Part shown: piece after piece, positions 1 through 7,324 of the stretch
Layout of the letters: each line of letters opens with the position of its first letter
How positions within the stretch are numbered: the stretch's first letter is position 1
NCBI RefSeq assembly: GCF_016595435.1
Contig: NZ_JAENIJ010000036.1
Location: 1-33,084, forward strand
Source of the DNA: Luteolibacter pohnpeiensis
Lineage (GTDB): Bacteria > Verrucomicrobiota > Verrucomicrobiia > Verrucomicrobiales > Akkermansiaceae
DNA: 33,084 bases
Reading direction: 5' to 3'
Made by a program: the position numbers and the translations under genes
Notes under the pieces: model-generated
Seen by the model: the letters and a program-made list of their open reading frames with translations, nothing else
Told to the model about the DNA's origin: nothing
Databases searched by the model: none

Positions 1-36
1 GGTGGCATGCCACCGGCGCGGAGATTCAGGATTCAT
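1..36 (-). CDS. Start of a further gene running off the left edge (possible TrbD/VirB3-like)
   Basis: An ATG on the minus strand at 36 opens 12 codons (MNPESPRRWHAT) to the window edge, 12 bases downstream of the pilin-like gene's stop. In conjugation operons the VirB2/TrbC pilin gene is normally followed by VirB3/TrbD, a small inner-membrane protein with a basic N-terminus, and this fragment fits that position. The coding claim rests only on position and reading frame. The same bases include a perfect palindrome, GGTGGCATGCCACC, at 1-14. Confidence 0.3.
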   Translation of the reverse strand, partial: MNPESPRRWHAT

Positions 37-47
37 GGAGAGTGATC

Positions 48-350
48 TTAGAAACCCAAAGTATCGCCGGTCCCATCAAAGATGACTTTGACAAGAGCAA
101 CACTTAATCCAAGAATACCTGCAGCAATAATGCCCCATAAAGAGGCCTCGACACGCCCCGTTGCAAACGTTACACCCGCATAGATGAGAGCAGCTACAGC
201 CAGCAACGCCGCGAATGCTCGAAGCAAGGTCATAATACTCTTAAAACCTTCGGGGATGCTGATTTGCGCAAGTGCGCTGAATTCGACGATAGTATGAATA
301 GCGTGCATAATAGTTAATTCGAATGGATGGGCCGGATTTACCGGCCACAT
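48..350 (-). CDS. TrbC/VirB2-like conjugative pilin, small two-helix membrane protein
   Basis: A 100-residue protein with two hydrophobic segments (about residues 40-62 and 70-92) split by a short Gly-Arg loop (TGRVEA). This is the hairpin layout of TrbC/VirB2 pilins, which are inserted in the inner membrane and assembled into the type IV secretion pilus. The first ATG is at 350. A second ATG at 308 would give 86 residues, and neither has a clear Shine-Dalgarno sequence. It sits 31 bases downstream of the sigma-like gene on the same strand. A standalone two-helix membrane protein is the alternative. The family call is by pattern, not by a strong motif. Confidence 0.5.
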   Translation of the reverse strand: MWPVNPAHPFELTIMHAIHTIVEFSALAQISIPEGFKSIMTLLRAFAALLAVAALIYAGVTFATGRVEASLWGIIAAGILGLSVALVKVIFDGTGDTLGF

Positions 351-381
351 CCATGAATACGATGATCGACCCGGAGCGGCC

Positions 382-978
382 CTAACTGGATTGCACGATT
401 CGTTCGATTTCCTTCAGAATCTCCGAGAAAGTTCGCGAAACCTGCTTTACAAATCGGCGATCTGCTTTCAATCCGGATTCTGTTTCATTTTTCATAAACT
501 GTCGCCGCTCCTCTGAAGTGAACCCTTCCGTCCAGCTATCCACGCAAGCCCCCGCTAGAATCGACCGCTTCATCACCGTTGCAAGAATCCTCTTGCGTTC
601 ATTTGAATTTGAGACAAACCGCTCAATCATCGGTATAGCGGCTTCCCTCCGGTCATCCGGATACATAAACGCATCCGTAGGACCCTCACCTTCGAGACAA
701 TCAAGAGACACCAGCTCCTGATCACCTCCACGAATTCGGGCCTTGGATTTCTTGAGAAAGTCAACCTTGACCTGCCGCAAGCTGTGACGGAGAAAACCCC
801 AATGAATAGCCTTCGGCAACTGGCCCTTTTCATCCTGGATCACCCAACGATGCGAGAGTTCCGAATAGATCTCGGAACTGTCACTCCAACTCAATCCCCA
901 TTTCATAGTCTCGTGAATGCAACGTTCCTTCTCGCTCAACAGCCACGCCCATCTTTCTTTATTTGGATCTGAATTCAT
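382..978 (-). CDS. Divergent RNA polymerase sigma-factor-like protein
   Basis: A 198-residue basic, helical protein with the outline of an ECF-type sigma factor. Residues about 10-50 resemble region 2.1-2.2, and residues about 62-84 (FLRHSLRQVKVDFLKKSKAR, then RGG) resemble the region 2.3-2.4 core- and promoter-contacting helix. An acidic linker follows, and then a C-terminal helical block (about 125-195) in the place of region 4. That block lacks the usual clean helix-turn-helix signature, so the protein is degenerate or specialised. The gene is divergent from the DUF4384-like gene across 124 bases. That gap contains a dyad (CTGTG, 4 bases, CACAG) at 986-999, just upstream of this gene's start. 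Sigma factors are known partners of CHAT proteases in type III-E CRISPR loci. A non-sigma DNA-binding protein is possible. Confidence 0.5.
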   Translation of the reverse strand: MNSDPNKERWAWLLSEKERCIHETMKWGLSWSDSSEIYSELSHRWVIQDEKGQLPKAIHWGFLRHSLRQVKVDFLKKSKARIRGGDQELVSLDCLEGEGPTDAFMYPDDRREAAIPMIERFVSNSNERKRILATVMKRSILAGACVDSWTEGFTSEERRQFMKNETESGLKADRRFVKQVSRTFSEILKEIERIVQSS

Positions 979-1102
979 AACGACCCTGTGCTACCACAGC
1001 AGGGACCCAACGGCTTCATGACCGCCCGACAAGAATCCCGACGGTTTCCAGACAGTTCTGCGACTGCCCACTCCACATACTAAATCCAACCTATTTTTTA
1101 CA

Positions 1103-2188
1103 ATGCCCTCGATCGAGATCCGCTTGTCCCACGAAAACGTCAGGGAGCATGGACCTACTACTCCGGTGGATGTTTCCGAATCTTTAATCGTCGAGGAAAT
1201 CATCATCAATAATTCGAAAAGCACGAGAATGAGCGGTGAGAGCGATCTCGATAAAAGATCGAAACCGCCGGCCATTCGTTTCTGTCTTCTGGCGCTGAAC
1301 ACCTACCTCGTCCGGTTAAATCGCCGGAAACTTGGAGCGTCCAATGGAATTATCGTTGTCCCTGAAAAATACCGAAATTCCCTCAAGCAACTTTGGGAAA
1401 CAAAATCCGACAAGAACGCGACCTGGAAAGATCAATTATTCGATTCCGACCCATTTGTAGGAACACCCCCGTTTTTGATGAATTCCGGAAGCAGGACCAA
1501 TTTCAATGTCTATATTGCTCCCGATATAGATATAGAGATTAACGCGGCCACGGATCAAACGAAGATTAGCCCCGAGGGGATCAGGCGCCTCATGGACAAA
1601 CTCAACTCAGGAGCCAACACCCCTGACAAGATATCAATCAAAATCAAAAGTCGGTCATTTGAACTTTCGAGTGATGATGAAAGTGGATATCTCTACAAGG
1701 GAGCCCGCGTTCAGGTGGTTGTAGAAAGAACATTTGATACTCATTTGGTCGTCTTCTGGATCAATAGCAACAACCAGCTGAGCCTCCTCTATTCGGACGC
1801 GGCAGATTTTCGAAGCAAATATCAGGCGGGCTTTCTGACGTCGAAAGACCAAACAATTCTGACAATCCCGAAGAATGAAGAATTTGAGGTAAAGACACCG
1901 AAAGGAAGTGAGACCTGCATCGTACTGGAATCCCGAGCTACATTCAGAAAGGGAGCCATGGCTGGGATCGCAAAAAAAATTGAAAGTTCACTGATAGACC
2001 GGGACAAAACCCTCCAACTCAAAAAAACGAGTTTCAGGCGATTCCCGATCGAACACAAAATCGAAGGCAACCCGCTCCGCCTTCGACTTGAATTACCAGA
2101 ACAACCCGATACCTGGCAGCAAAAGATACTGGAAGCGTGCTCCGGCATACGGGGATCGTTATGCATCTATGATATTCCAAATCGTTGA
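1103..2188 (+). CDS. DUF4384-like protein of unknown function
   Basis: A 361-residue protein with no signal peptide or membrane segment. The middle (about residues 195-300) resembles DUF4384 domains: a 'GARVQVVVERTFDTHLVVFW' strand pair, then 'NNQLSLLYSD', then a segment ending in 'VLES'. DUF4384 domains are commonly found next to or fused with caspase-like and CHAT peptidases. The N-terminal 190 residues, including a possible helical part around 55-100, are not recognised. The ATG at 1103 has no evident Shine-Dalgarno; an internal ATG at 1229 is an alternative start that would remove 42 residues. It is divergent from the sigma-like gene and convergent with the CHAT gene, 130 bases away. It could be a substrate or regulator of the protease; that is inference. 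Confidence 0.6.
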   Translation: MPSIEIRLSHENVREHGPTTPVDVSESLIVEEIIINNSKSTRMSGESDLDKRSKPPAIRFCLLALNTYLVRLNRRKLGASNGIIVVPEKYRNSLKQLWETKSDKNATWKDQLFDSDPFVGTPPFLMNSGSRTNFNVYIAPDIDIEINAATDQTKISPEGIRRLMDKLNSGANTPDKISIKIKSRSFELSSDDESGYLYKGARVQVVVERTFDTHLVVFWINSNNQLSLLYSDAADFRSKYQAGFLTSKDQTILTIPKNEEFEVKTPKGSETCIVLESRATFRKGAMAGIAKKIESSLIDRDKTLQLKKTSFRRFPIEHKIEGNPLRLRLELPEQPDTWQQKILEACSGIRGSLCIYDIPNR

Positions 2189-2318
2189 TATGGATACCGG
2201 TCCCTTGCGTAGGACGACCAACTATCTTAATAGACGGGTCCAGTTGAAGATGGGGGTTTCGGTATAACTGCTCCATCCCCCCGGCCTCGGATTCTGATAT
2301 GATTCAAATCCCGCATCA

Positions 2319-5231
2319 TTAATAGCCAATCAGAACAAATGCCCCCCAATCAACCGGAGACGTGTATGGCATGACACCCCGCAATTCCGGGTCCAGTCGG
2401 GCTGGACCGCGCCTTCCAGATTTCAGAATTTTTCCGACTCTTTTGCTTTTATATCCGGTTCTCAGCCGGATCTGCCCGAACCTTGACTCCACCAACCCAA
2501 CCGCCTCTTCGGGGGTGAGCAGCCTGAGATCGACGAGTTCTCCCAGCGTCACCTGCCGTAGCCATGAGGCTGCCTTGGCCAACGCATGGGAAGGCGGGCA
2601 CTTTTCCCGCCCCTTTTCGTCGAGAAACTCGTGGTAGAAGCGATAACTCGTAAGCATCGCGGCGTCATCATAGACGGCCCAGAGGGAACCGATAGCAGCC
2701 CGCACCCCGCAATGGAGGAAAGCCGGAAGAATTCCTTCGAACTCATCAGGGGGAACCGAGACTCCCGATATACCTGTCTCACAACAAGACAGCATCACCA
2801 AGCGGGTATTAAACAGGGAATCGATGGTTGGCCGCAGAGCACCCAGCGAAAGGTCGGTCCCATCAGGAAGGTGGACGCAGGAATTTTGGACATTGTCCCA
2901 GTTGTAATTCCCATGACAGGCGAAATGAACAATGGAGCTTCTGGGAATCGAGTCGAGCACGCTCTCGACACCTGCCTGACCTTTCAACGTGACAAGATGA
3001 TCTCCGCTGAACTGGCGTGATATCACCTCCCTTTCCCTCATGGCGAAATGGAGGACGCTGTCCGTGACTTCCTCATCCGGGCAATGGGGGCCAACGACAA
3101 GGATCTTCAAATCTGTCTGCTGTGACGAAGATGATCTCAGCAAGTCGAGACATGGAATTGAGGAAGTCGGCCACAGGTCTGCAAAACAGCGGTTTCCCCG
3201 CACCTCGGCATTCGAAAGCGGGAGGGCAGCCAGCTCACCGGGAGGTAACAAGACCACGGGACTCCCCTCTTTGATCCCGATTTTCATCAACTCGTTCCGG
3301 ATCGGTTCCATGAGACAACCACCTAGCGTCACGCGCGCGGCATTCACAACTTTCGTCCAGTTTTCAAAGCAGGCCAAAGCATCAGGGTCATATGGCCCGT
3401 TCGCATTTGAACTTCCTACGAAGTGATGATAACTATCAGCCCAACCCAAGCAATCATCCAACGGGGTTCCGTGGATTAAAGTTCCAATTTTAGCGGCAGC
3501 GTCCTCGGCGAGTGGCACTTCATGGAAAACAGGAGCCCCGCCGGATACAATCACCGCTTTGACCCATTTGTCAGCACTGAATATGAGGATCAATACTCCT
3601 CCGGAGGAAAGTATTCCTTCCAAATCCCGCACCGTCTTCGGTCTTGATAGCTCGTCCAATCCCGCTTCCCTAAGAATATCAAGATACAGCCTCAAGCGAT
3701 ACCTGCACTCTTCGGCGTCCCCCGACCGCTGGGCCTGTTGCCAATCGATCTGTCTCTCCTTGAGCCTTTTACGGACCTCGTCATCCAGTTGGCTGAAATC
3801 CGTTCCCGCAAACGCATTCGCGGCACGCAATGATTGCCCCCTTCCGTGATCAATCAGAAAAAACGCCTCTGAGATGAATCCGAGTTGAAGAAGACAGTAA
3901 GCGGCCCGGGAATAGGATCCGGCCATGTCACGAGCTCTTTGGGCATGGATCTCGGAGGTAACCTTCTTGTCCGCCATGACGATGGACCAAGCATATTCTA
4001 ACCGAGCGAAGGTTTCGACCGCGGCCTCCCATTTCTTTTGATGATATCTGACGAGAAACAACCCGGTCGCTAATTGAGAGTAAAGCGCCGGTGCGGATTC
4101 TGCCAAAACCCTCGAAAGTCCATTGATATATTGCGCTTCCGCTTCTTCCAATAGGATTGGATTACCTTCCATCATGCCAATCGTATGTTTCGCTGAAGCG
4201 ATGCTGGTGAGAGTCCTTGGGATCATGGTGTTCCGATCACCTTCCGCGCTTCCAATTATTTTCAGAATTCCATCAAGGTAACCGATTGACTTCTCCAAGT
4301 GCGACTTTGATACCAACGCCTTCCCAAGCCGGAAGAATGCCTGTGAAATAACCTGCATCCCCGAGAGCCTGGAGTTAAGGCCCAAATCAGGAATTGCAAA
4401 GATCGCTTCGATATCTTTGATACCTGATTTCAAAAGATCCGCATCACCTCCCAAATCGTACAACTCAACTTTAATCGCTCCTCTGTAGTAAAAATAGAAG
4501 TGCTGATCGGGCAAGTCTTCTCCAATGTAAATGGACGACATTTCCAAGAGTGATTCGAAGACTCCTTTCTTGTCTTTCAACTTGGCATATTCGAACAGCG
4601 CCATGATAACACTCTTGCTGATCATATCCTGCGCCAAAGGCTCAAGATCATCCCTGCTTAAAAAATTTCGCAATTGCCGGGCGGTTTTCTCCACGAGCCC
4701 CCGATCGCTCGTGTAGGTTCCAATTCTAAGGTTCGCGAGACAATGCGCGTTGAACATGCGATATTTTGATGACTTCAGGTCGACCGCCGAATTGCATTCC
4801 ATGCGATTGAGGGCTCGTCTGGAAGCCTCCCGGAGTGGAGCGCAGTCCGAGTAGTGCTCTCCCTGGCTCAGAAGGGCTATTATGAGGTATTCTTCGAACC
4901 GGGCTCGAAGAACGGGATCATCGTCAGCCCCTATGGGTTTGTTCGCCTCCCTCAAATCCTCAACCGCTTGATCGAGAGATGACGAAGTCGCATGAATCTG
5001 GAATTCAAGGAGCCTGGCCCGACCTCTGACACACCAAAGGAAACGCCGTATCGCCTCCACCTGAGGGGTCGGTGGCGAGGATAACTTTTGCAAGATCTCC
5101 AAACCGCGATCGGCAAAATCAAGACTCTGGGCCAGAGGTTTCGGGTTATTCGTTTGCTCAGCGGCATCCAGCCGATCTTCGGCTTTCTGTTGTAAAATCA
5201 ATCCTGCTTTAATCCTTTCGTCCTCAGTCAT
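2319..5231 (-). CDS. TPR-CHAT caspase-like protease
   Basis: A 970-residue two-part protein. The N-terminal about 480 residues are helical with repeated helix pairs of TPR type and probably form a sensing or scaffold solenoid. The C-terminal part (about 535-970) is a CHAT (caspase HetF-associated with TPRs) peptidase. It carries the catalytic His in FACHG (H773), the catalytic Cys in LSCCETG (C817), the downstream GSLWAVYD strand and the closing WGAFVLIG motif. Both catalytic residues are present, so activity is expected. About 60 basic residues are inserted before the final strand. I chose ATG 5231; an in-frame GTG at 5252 would add seven residues. CHAT proteases serve in programmed cell death and antiviral signalling. 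Location in a mobile element beside a sigma-like gene suggests a defence or conflict role. Confidence 0.85.
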   Translation of the reverse strand: MTEDERIKAGLILQQKAEDRLDAAEQTNNPKPLAQSLDFADRGLEILQKLSSPPTPQVEAIRRFLWCVRGRARLLEFQIHATSSSLDQAVEDLREANKPIGADDDPVLRARFEEYLIIALLSQGEHYSDCAPLREASRRALNRMECNSAVDLKSSKYRMFNAHCLANLRIGTYTSDRGLVEKTARQLRNFLSRDDLEPLAQDMISKSVIMALFEYAKLKDKKGVFESLLEMSSIYIGEDLPDQHFYFYYRGAIKVELYDLGGDADLLKSGIKDIEAIFAIPDLGLNSRLSGMQVISQAFFRLGKALVSKSHLEKSIGYLDGILKIIGSAEGDRNTMIPRTLTSIASAKHTIGMMEGNPILLEEAEAQYINGLSRVLAESAPALYSQLATGLFLVRYHQKKWEAAVETFARLEYAWSIVMADKKVTSEIHAQRARDMAGSYSRAAYCLLQLGFISEAFFLIDHGRGQSLRAANAFAGTDFSQLDDEVRKRLKERQIDWQQAQRSGDAEECRYRLRLYLDILREAGLDELSRPKTVRDLEGILSSGGVLILIFSADKWVKAVIVSGGAPVFHEVPLAEDAAAKIGTLIHGTPLDDCLGWADSYHHFVGSSNANGPYDPDALACFENWTKVVNAARVTLGGCLMEPIRNELMKIGIKEGSPVVLLPPGELAALPLSNAEVRGNRCFADLWPTSSIPCLDLLRSSSSQQTDLKILVVGPHCPDEEVTDSVLHFAMREREVISRQFSGDHLVTLKGQAGVESVLDSIPRSSIVHFACHGNYNWDNVQNSCVHLPDGTDLSLGALRPTIDSLFNTRLVMLSCCETGISGVSVPPDEFEGILPAFLHCGVRAAIGSLWAVYDDAAMLTSYRFYHEFLDEKGREKCPPSHALAKAASWLRQVTLGELVDLRLLTPEEAVGLVESRFGQIRLRTGYKSKRVGKILKSGRRGPARLDPELRGVMPYTSPVDWGAFVLIGY

Positions 5232-5252
5232 GGCAGCTTGGCAAATCCTCAC

Positions 5253-5747
5253 TACTGCCCCGAGGGCTGTCGACCAATAAGGACTCCCCTCTCATCCAGC
5301 CGCTGTCAAACAGCTAATGTAAGCCCACGTTCCACACTGGACCAATTCCCAGCCTCCCTGCAAATTCTCCTACAGAAGGCTATGGTCGCGTTCCTCACGT
5401 CACGCGATCGGACCGCCTGCCAGCTCCTCAAGGCCTAGCGATTCTCTATGGCTTCCACCACATCCGGCTCCTTGAACCCGATCAGATTCCCAATTCGATG
5501 GCCGGAATGTGTTTCCTTTCAATTCAATTCCACAGGGTTCGGCTTGGAACCCGGTAGCCATTGGCAACGTATTGCATCGTATAGTGCCTGCGCAGTATTG
5601 AAATTGCACGGAAGATCAGCCCAAAACCTAAAGTTGCTGTAAAGGACCGCATGTTCTTCAAATCTGCGCGCTTAGTATCTGCTCGAGAAAACCTTTCTAT
5701 CGCACAAAGACAGGGCCACCCGGTGAATTCTAAAGTATTTAGAAGTT
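5253..5747. other. Gene-free stretch upstream of the CHAT gene
   Basis: About 495 bases between the CHAT start and the excisionase gene. Open frames here are short (under 70 codons), overlap on opposite strands and resemble no known family. The CHAT promoter should lie at its left end, but no convincing -35/-10 pair can be picked out. No clear repeat or terminator was seen. Confidence 0.5.
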
Positions 5748-5939
5748 ATGCTACCTTTACCCAGCCAAATCCCTGGAGATAAGCTTTTAACCAAAAAGGC
5801 AGCCGCGGAGAGACTCTCGATCTCAACGCGGACCTTGGATAGAATGGTAGCGGCCGGAAAAATCGACAAAATATTTGTAGGATCCTCACCTCGATTCAGA
5901 AAGAGCGAAATCGATCAAATCGTGGCTAGGGGAATTTGA
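5748..5939 (+). CDS. AlpA/Xis-type excisionase, small winged-helix DNA-binding protein
   Basis: A 63-residue protein matching the HTH_17/excisionase fold. 'LTKKAAAERLSISTRTLDRM' forms the helix-turn-helix (about 16-35), 'VAAGKIDKIFVG' the wing, and 'PRFRKSEIDQIV' the closing helix. Such proteins direct element excision or activate integrase genes. No integrase lies nearby in the window. The intact copy is about 3.4 kb from the tRNA, and a related but broken copy lies at 9015-9155. The start codon has no strong Shine-Dalgarno. A general MerR-like small regulator is the alternative. Confidence 0.75.
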   Translation: MLPLPSQIPGDKLLTKKAAAERLSISTRTLDRMVAAGKIDKIFVGSSPRFRKSEIDQIVARGI

Positions 5940-6358
5940 CCCAGCAAATCGCTATTGAACGAGCCGCTCCAAAGAGTTTGGGCTGGACAAGTATACCCCA
6001 TTTATTCCTTCCGAGCACGAGATCGACATCTCGCTCAGCGAGCTTCATGCCTTCAGCAGTTGGAGGGGTGAATAGATTTCGCGGAGCCCAATCCTACTCG
6101 CAATGAAGTCCCCACAAATTCCAGCGAAATAACCTCTTCTCCGGTTGTCACCTCTCCGGATGGTGAATTCCCCTAATTTATTTCACCCGGAAAAACCGAG
6201 TTCAGGCAAGTCAGAACGCGTCATTTATGACTGCCCAATTTTTGCACAGTCAAGCGTTCAACGGACCCGTTCCGGGGAGGATAGCCCCCTTAACCCCTAA
6301 AAATTAGTGGTGCGCCTTGGCGGAGAAAGTTTGAACTCTCTTTTCCGCGAACTCGCCG
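5940..6358. other. Gene-free stretch between the excisionase and the first direct repeat
   Basis: No convincing gene. A 40-codon minus-strand frame from 6048 into the excisionase gene has an opening (MKLAERDVDLVL) that looks protein-like and might be a gene relic, but it ends quickly. The right end (about 6320-6358) is weakly similar to the sequence just left of the second repeat copy near 8670-8699, so the duplication probably extends leftward in degraded form. Confidence 0.4.
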
Positions 6359-6420
6359 ATTGGGAGTATCAACTCCGACACCTTCGAACACCTGAGTTCG
6401 AACAGGAGGACGCGGCATGA
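6359..6420 (+). repeat. 62-bp direct repeat, copy 1
   Basis: Matches 8700-8761 at 61 of 62 positions; the only difference is G at 6366 against C at 8707. It contains two hairpin-forming dyads (GGAGT..ACTCC, and TTCGAAC, 6 bases, GTTCGAA), then a consensus Shine-Dalgarno AGGAGG at 6404-6409 and an ATG at 6417. In this copy the ATG runs only three codons (M-I-R) to a stop, so the downstream coding part of the repeated unit has been lost or replaced. The two copies bracket the TetR and monooxygenase genes. Confidence 0.9.
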
Positions 6421-6544
6421 TACGTTGAGTAAACTCCTCTTCGGATAAATTCATGGCCGTGATTTTTTTCAGAAAATACCGATGGAGCAAAAACCACCGA
6501 TGCCGTACTTGTGCAAGCAATTAACCGCATCACAAATCAGTGAT
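6421..6544. other. Spacer between repeat copy 1 and the TetR stop codon
   Basis: A short gap with no gene, in which the sequence diverges from that after copy 2. A CCTCTTCGGA stretch near 6437-6446 weakly echoes the terminator stem after copy 2. Confidence 0.3.
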
Positions 6545-7147
6545 TCAATGCATTTGCTCGATCGCCAATAGACCTTTTTGTATCAGGTCTAAAAACGCCG
6601 CGCTTGCCTTTTTGGAGGATTTACTATATTCAAACACACGAATCGCCTCCTCGCGTGCCGTATTCACGGTAAGAACGATCATTCCAGCTGTTAACCGGGC
6701 CATCCCGTCTGGTTTTGGCCCTCCTAACTCGATTGCCAGCGCTTCGGCGGCTTCCTCCGCGAGTTCGCGGAGACGTGATCGTAGAGCTGGGCTGGCAGAT
6801 ACAAAACGCCACCATGTGGCCGTCCGGCTATTGATGTAACAGAGCGGGTGCTTCTCATCAAACATCTCTTGTAAGAGTGTGCGGATCGTATCGAAAGGAG
6901 ATTGAGCATCCGGCCTATTGGATAGTGCCTGGAGAAAAGGAAGTAACTTCAAATCACCTTCTCGATCGAGGATGAGCTCTTCCTTACGCGAGAAATAGTT
7001 GAAGACCGTCATTTTTGAGACATTTGCAGCAATGGCAATTTCGTCGACCGTTACAGCATCGAAGCCGTGCTCAAAAAAAAGTCGAGTTGCTACGTCCGAA
7101 ATCCGTTGCCGAGTCTCCTGCTTTTTACGCTCACGTAGCTGTCCCAT
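6545..7147 (-). CDS. TetR-family transcriptional regulator
   Basis: A 200-residue repressor-type protein. Residues about 8-55 form the TetR N-terminal helix-turn-helix: 'RISDVATRLFFEHGF', 'VTVDEIAIAANVSKMTVFNYF', 'RKEEL'. The C-terminal helical ligand-binding domain (60-200) matches no specific effector class I can name. The gene is divergent from the FAD monooxygenase, and two TACC-N-GGTA dyads lie in the shared promoter region. It most likely represses the monooxygenase and itself, with release by the monooxygenase substrate or a related compound. Length is normal for the family. Together with its neighbour it is framed by direct repeats. Confidence 0.88.
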   Translation of the reverse strand: MGQLRERKKQETRQRISDVATRLFFEHGFDAVTVDEIAIAANVSKMTVFNYFSRKEELILDREGDLKLLPFLQALSNRPDAQSPFDTIRTLLQEMFDEKHPLCYINSRTATWWRFVSASPALRSRLRELAEEAAEALAIELGGPKPDGMARLTAGMIVLTVNTAREEAIRVFEYSKSSKKASAAFLDLIQKGLLAIEQMH

Positions 7148-7206
7148 GAGTCACATGCTAGCTGGTAAGGAACAAGATCACAAGTCAGTGGCAGGATAAT
7201 TTATTT

Positions 7207-7248
7207 TACCCGGTATAATATTTGTTGCGTGATTTTTTTTACCAGGTA
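7207..7248. promoter_or_regulatory. Paired TetR operator candidates (TACC-N-GGTA), 33 bp apart
   Basis: TACCCGGTA at 7207-7215 and TACCAGGTA at 7240-7248 are matching nine-base dyads, each within a longer near-repeat (about TTTTACC-N-GGTATAA-ATTT). The 33-bp centre-to-centre spacing is about three helical turns, so bound dimers would sit on the same DNA face. They lie in the divergent tetR/monooxygenase gap. Assignment to this TetR protein is inferred from position and symmetry. Confidence 0.6.
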
Positions 7249-7252
7249 TAAG
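7225..7252 (+). promoter_or_regulatory. Candidate promoter of the FAD monooxygenase
   Basis: TTGCGT (7225-7230), 16 bases, then TATAAG (7247-7252). The -10 box overlaps the right-hand operator, so repressor binding would block polymerase. A perfect TATAAT at 7214-7219 overlaps the left operator but has no good -35 at the right distance. The family of the housekeeping sigma factor here is assumed. Confidence 0.4.
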
Positions 7253-7324
7253 ATTTACCACGACGCAAAAACGCAACCGCTCCACCAGAGCACAAGCAAC
7301 TAGACCCACAAGCGAAGGAATCGT

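Noticed and set aside
991..1302. 103-codon minus-strand ORF across the sigma/DUF4384 promoter gap
   Set aside because: Overlaps the start of the DUF4384-like gene antisense and has no family features.
5929..6048. 40-codon minus-strand ORF starting MKLAERDVDLVL
   Set aside because: The opening resembles some uncharacterised phylum proteins, but the frame stops quickly and overlaps the excisionase gene; not supportable as a gene.
6359..6420. Direct repeat as a tRNA or attachment-site fragment because of its TTCGAA cores
   Set aside because: The stem and loop do not fit a T-arm, and there is no match to the tRNA-Leu 3' end; kept as an unexplained repeat.
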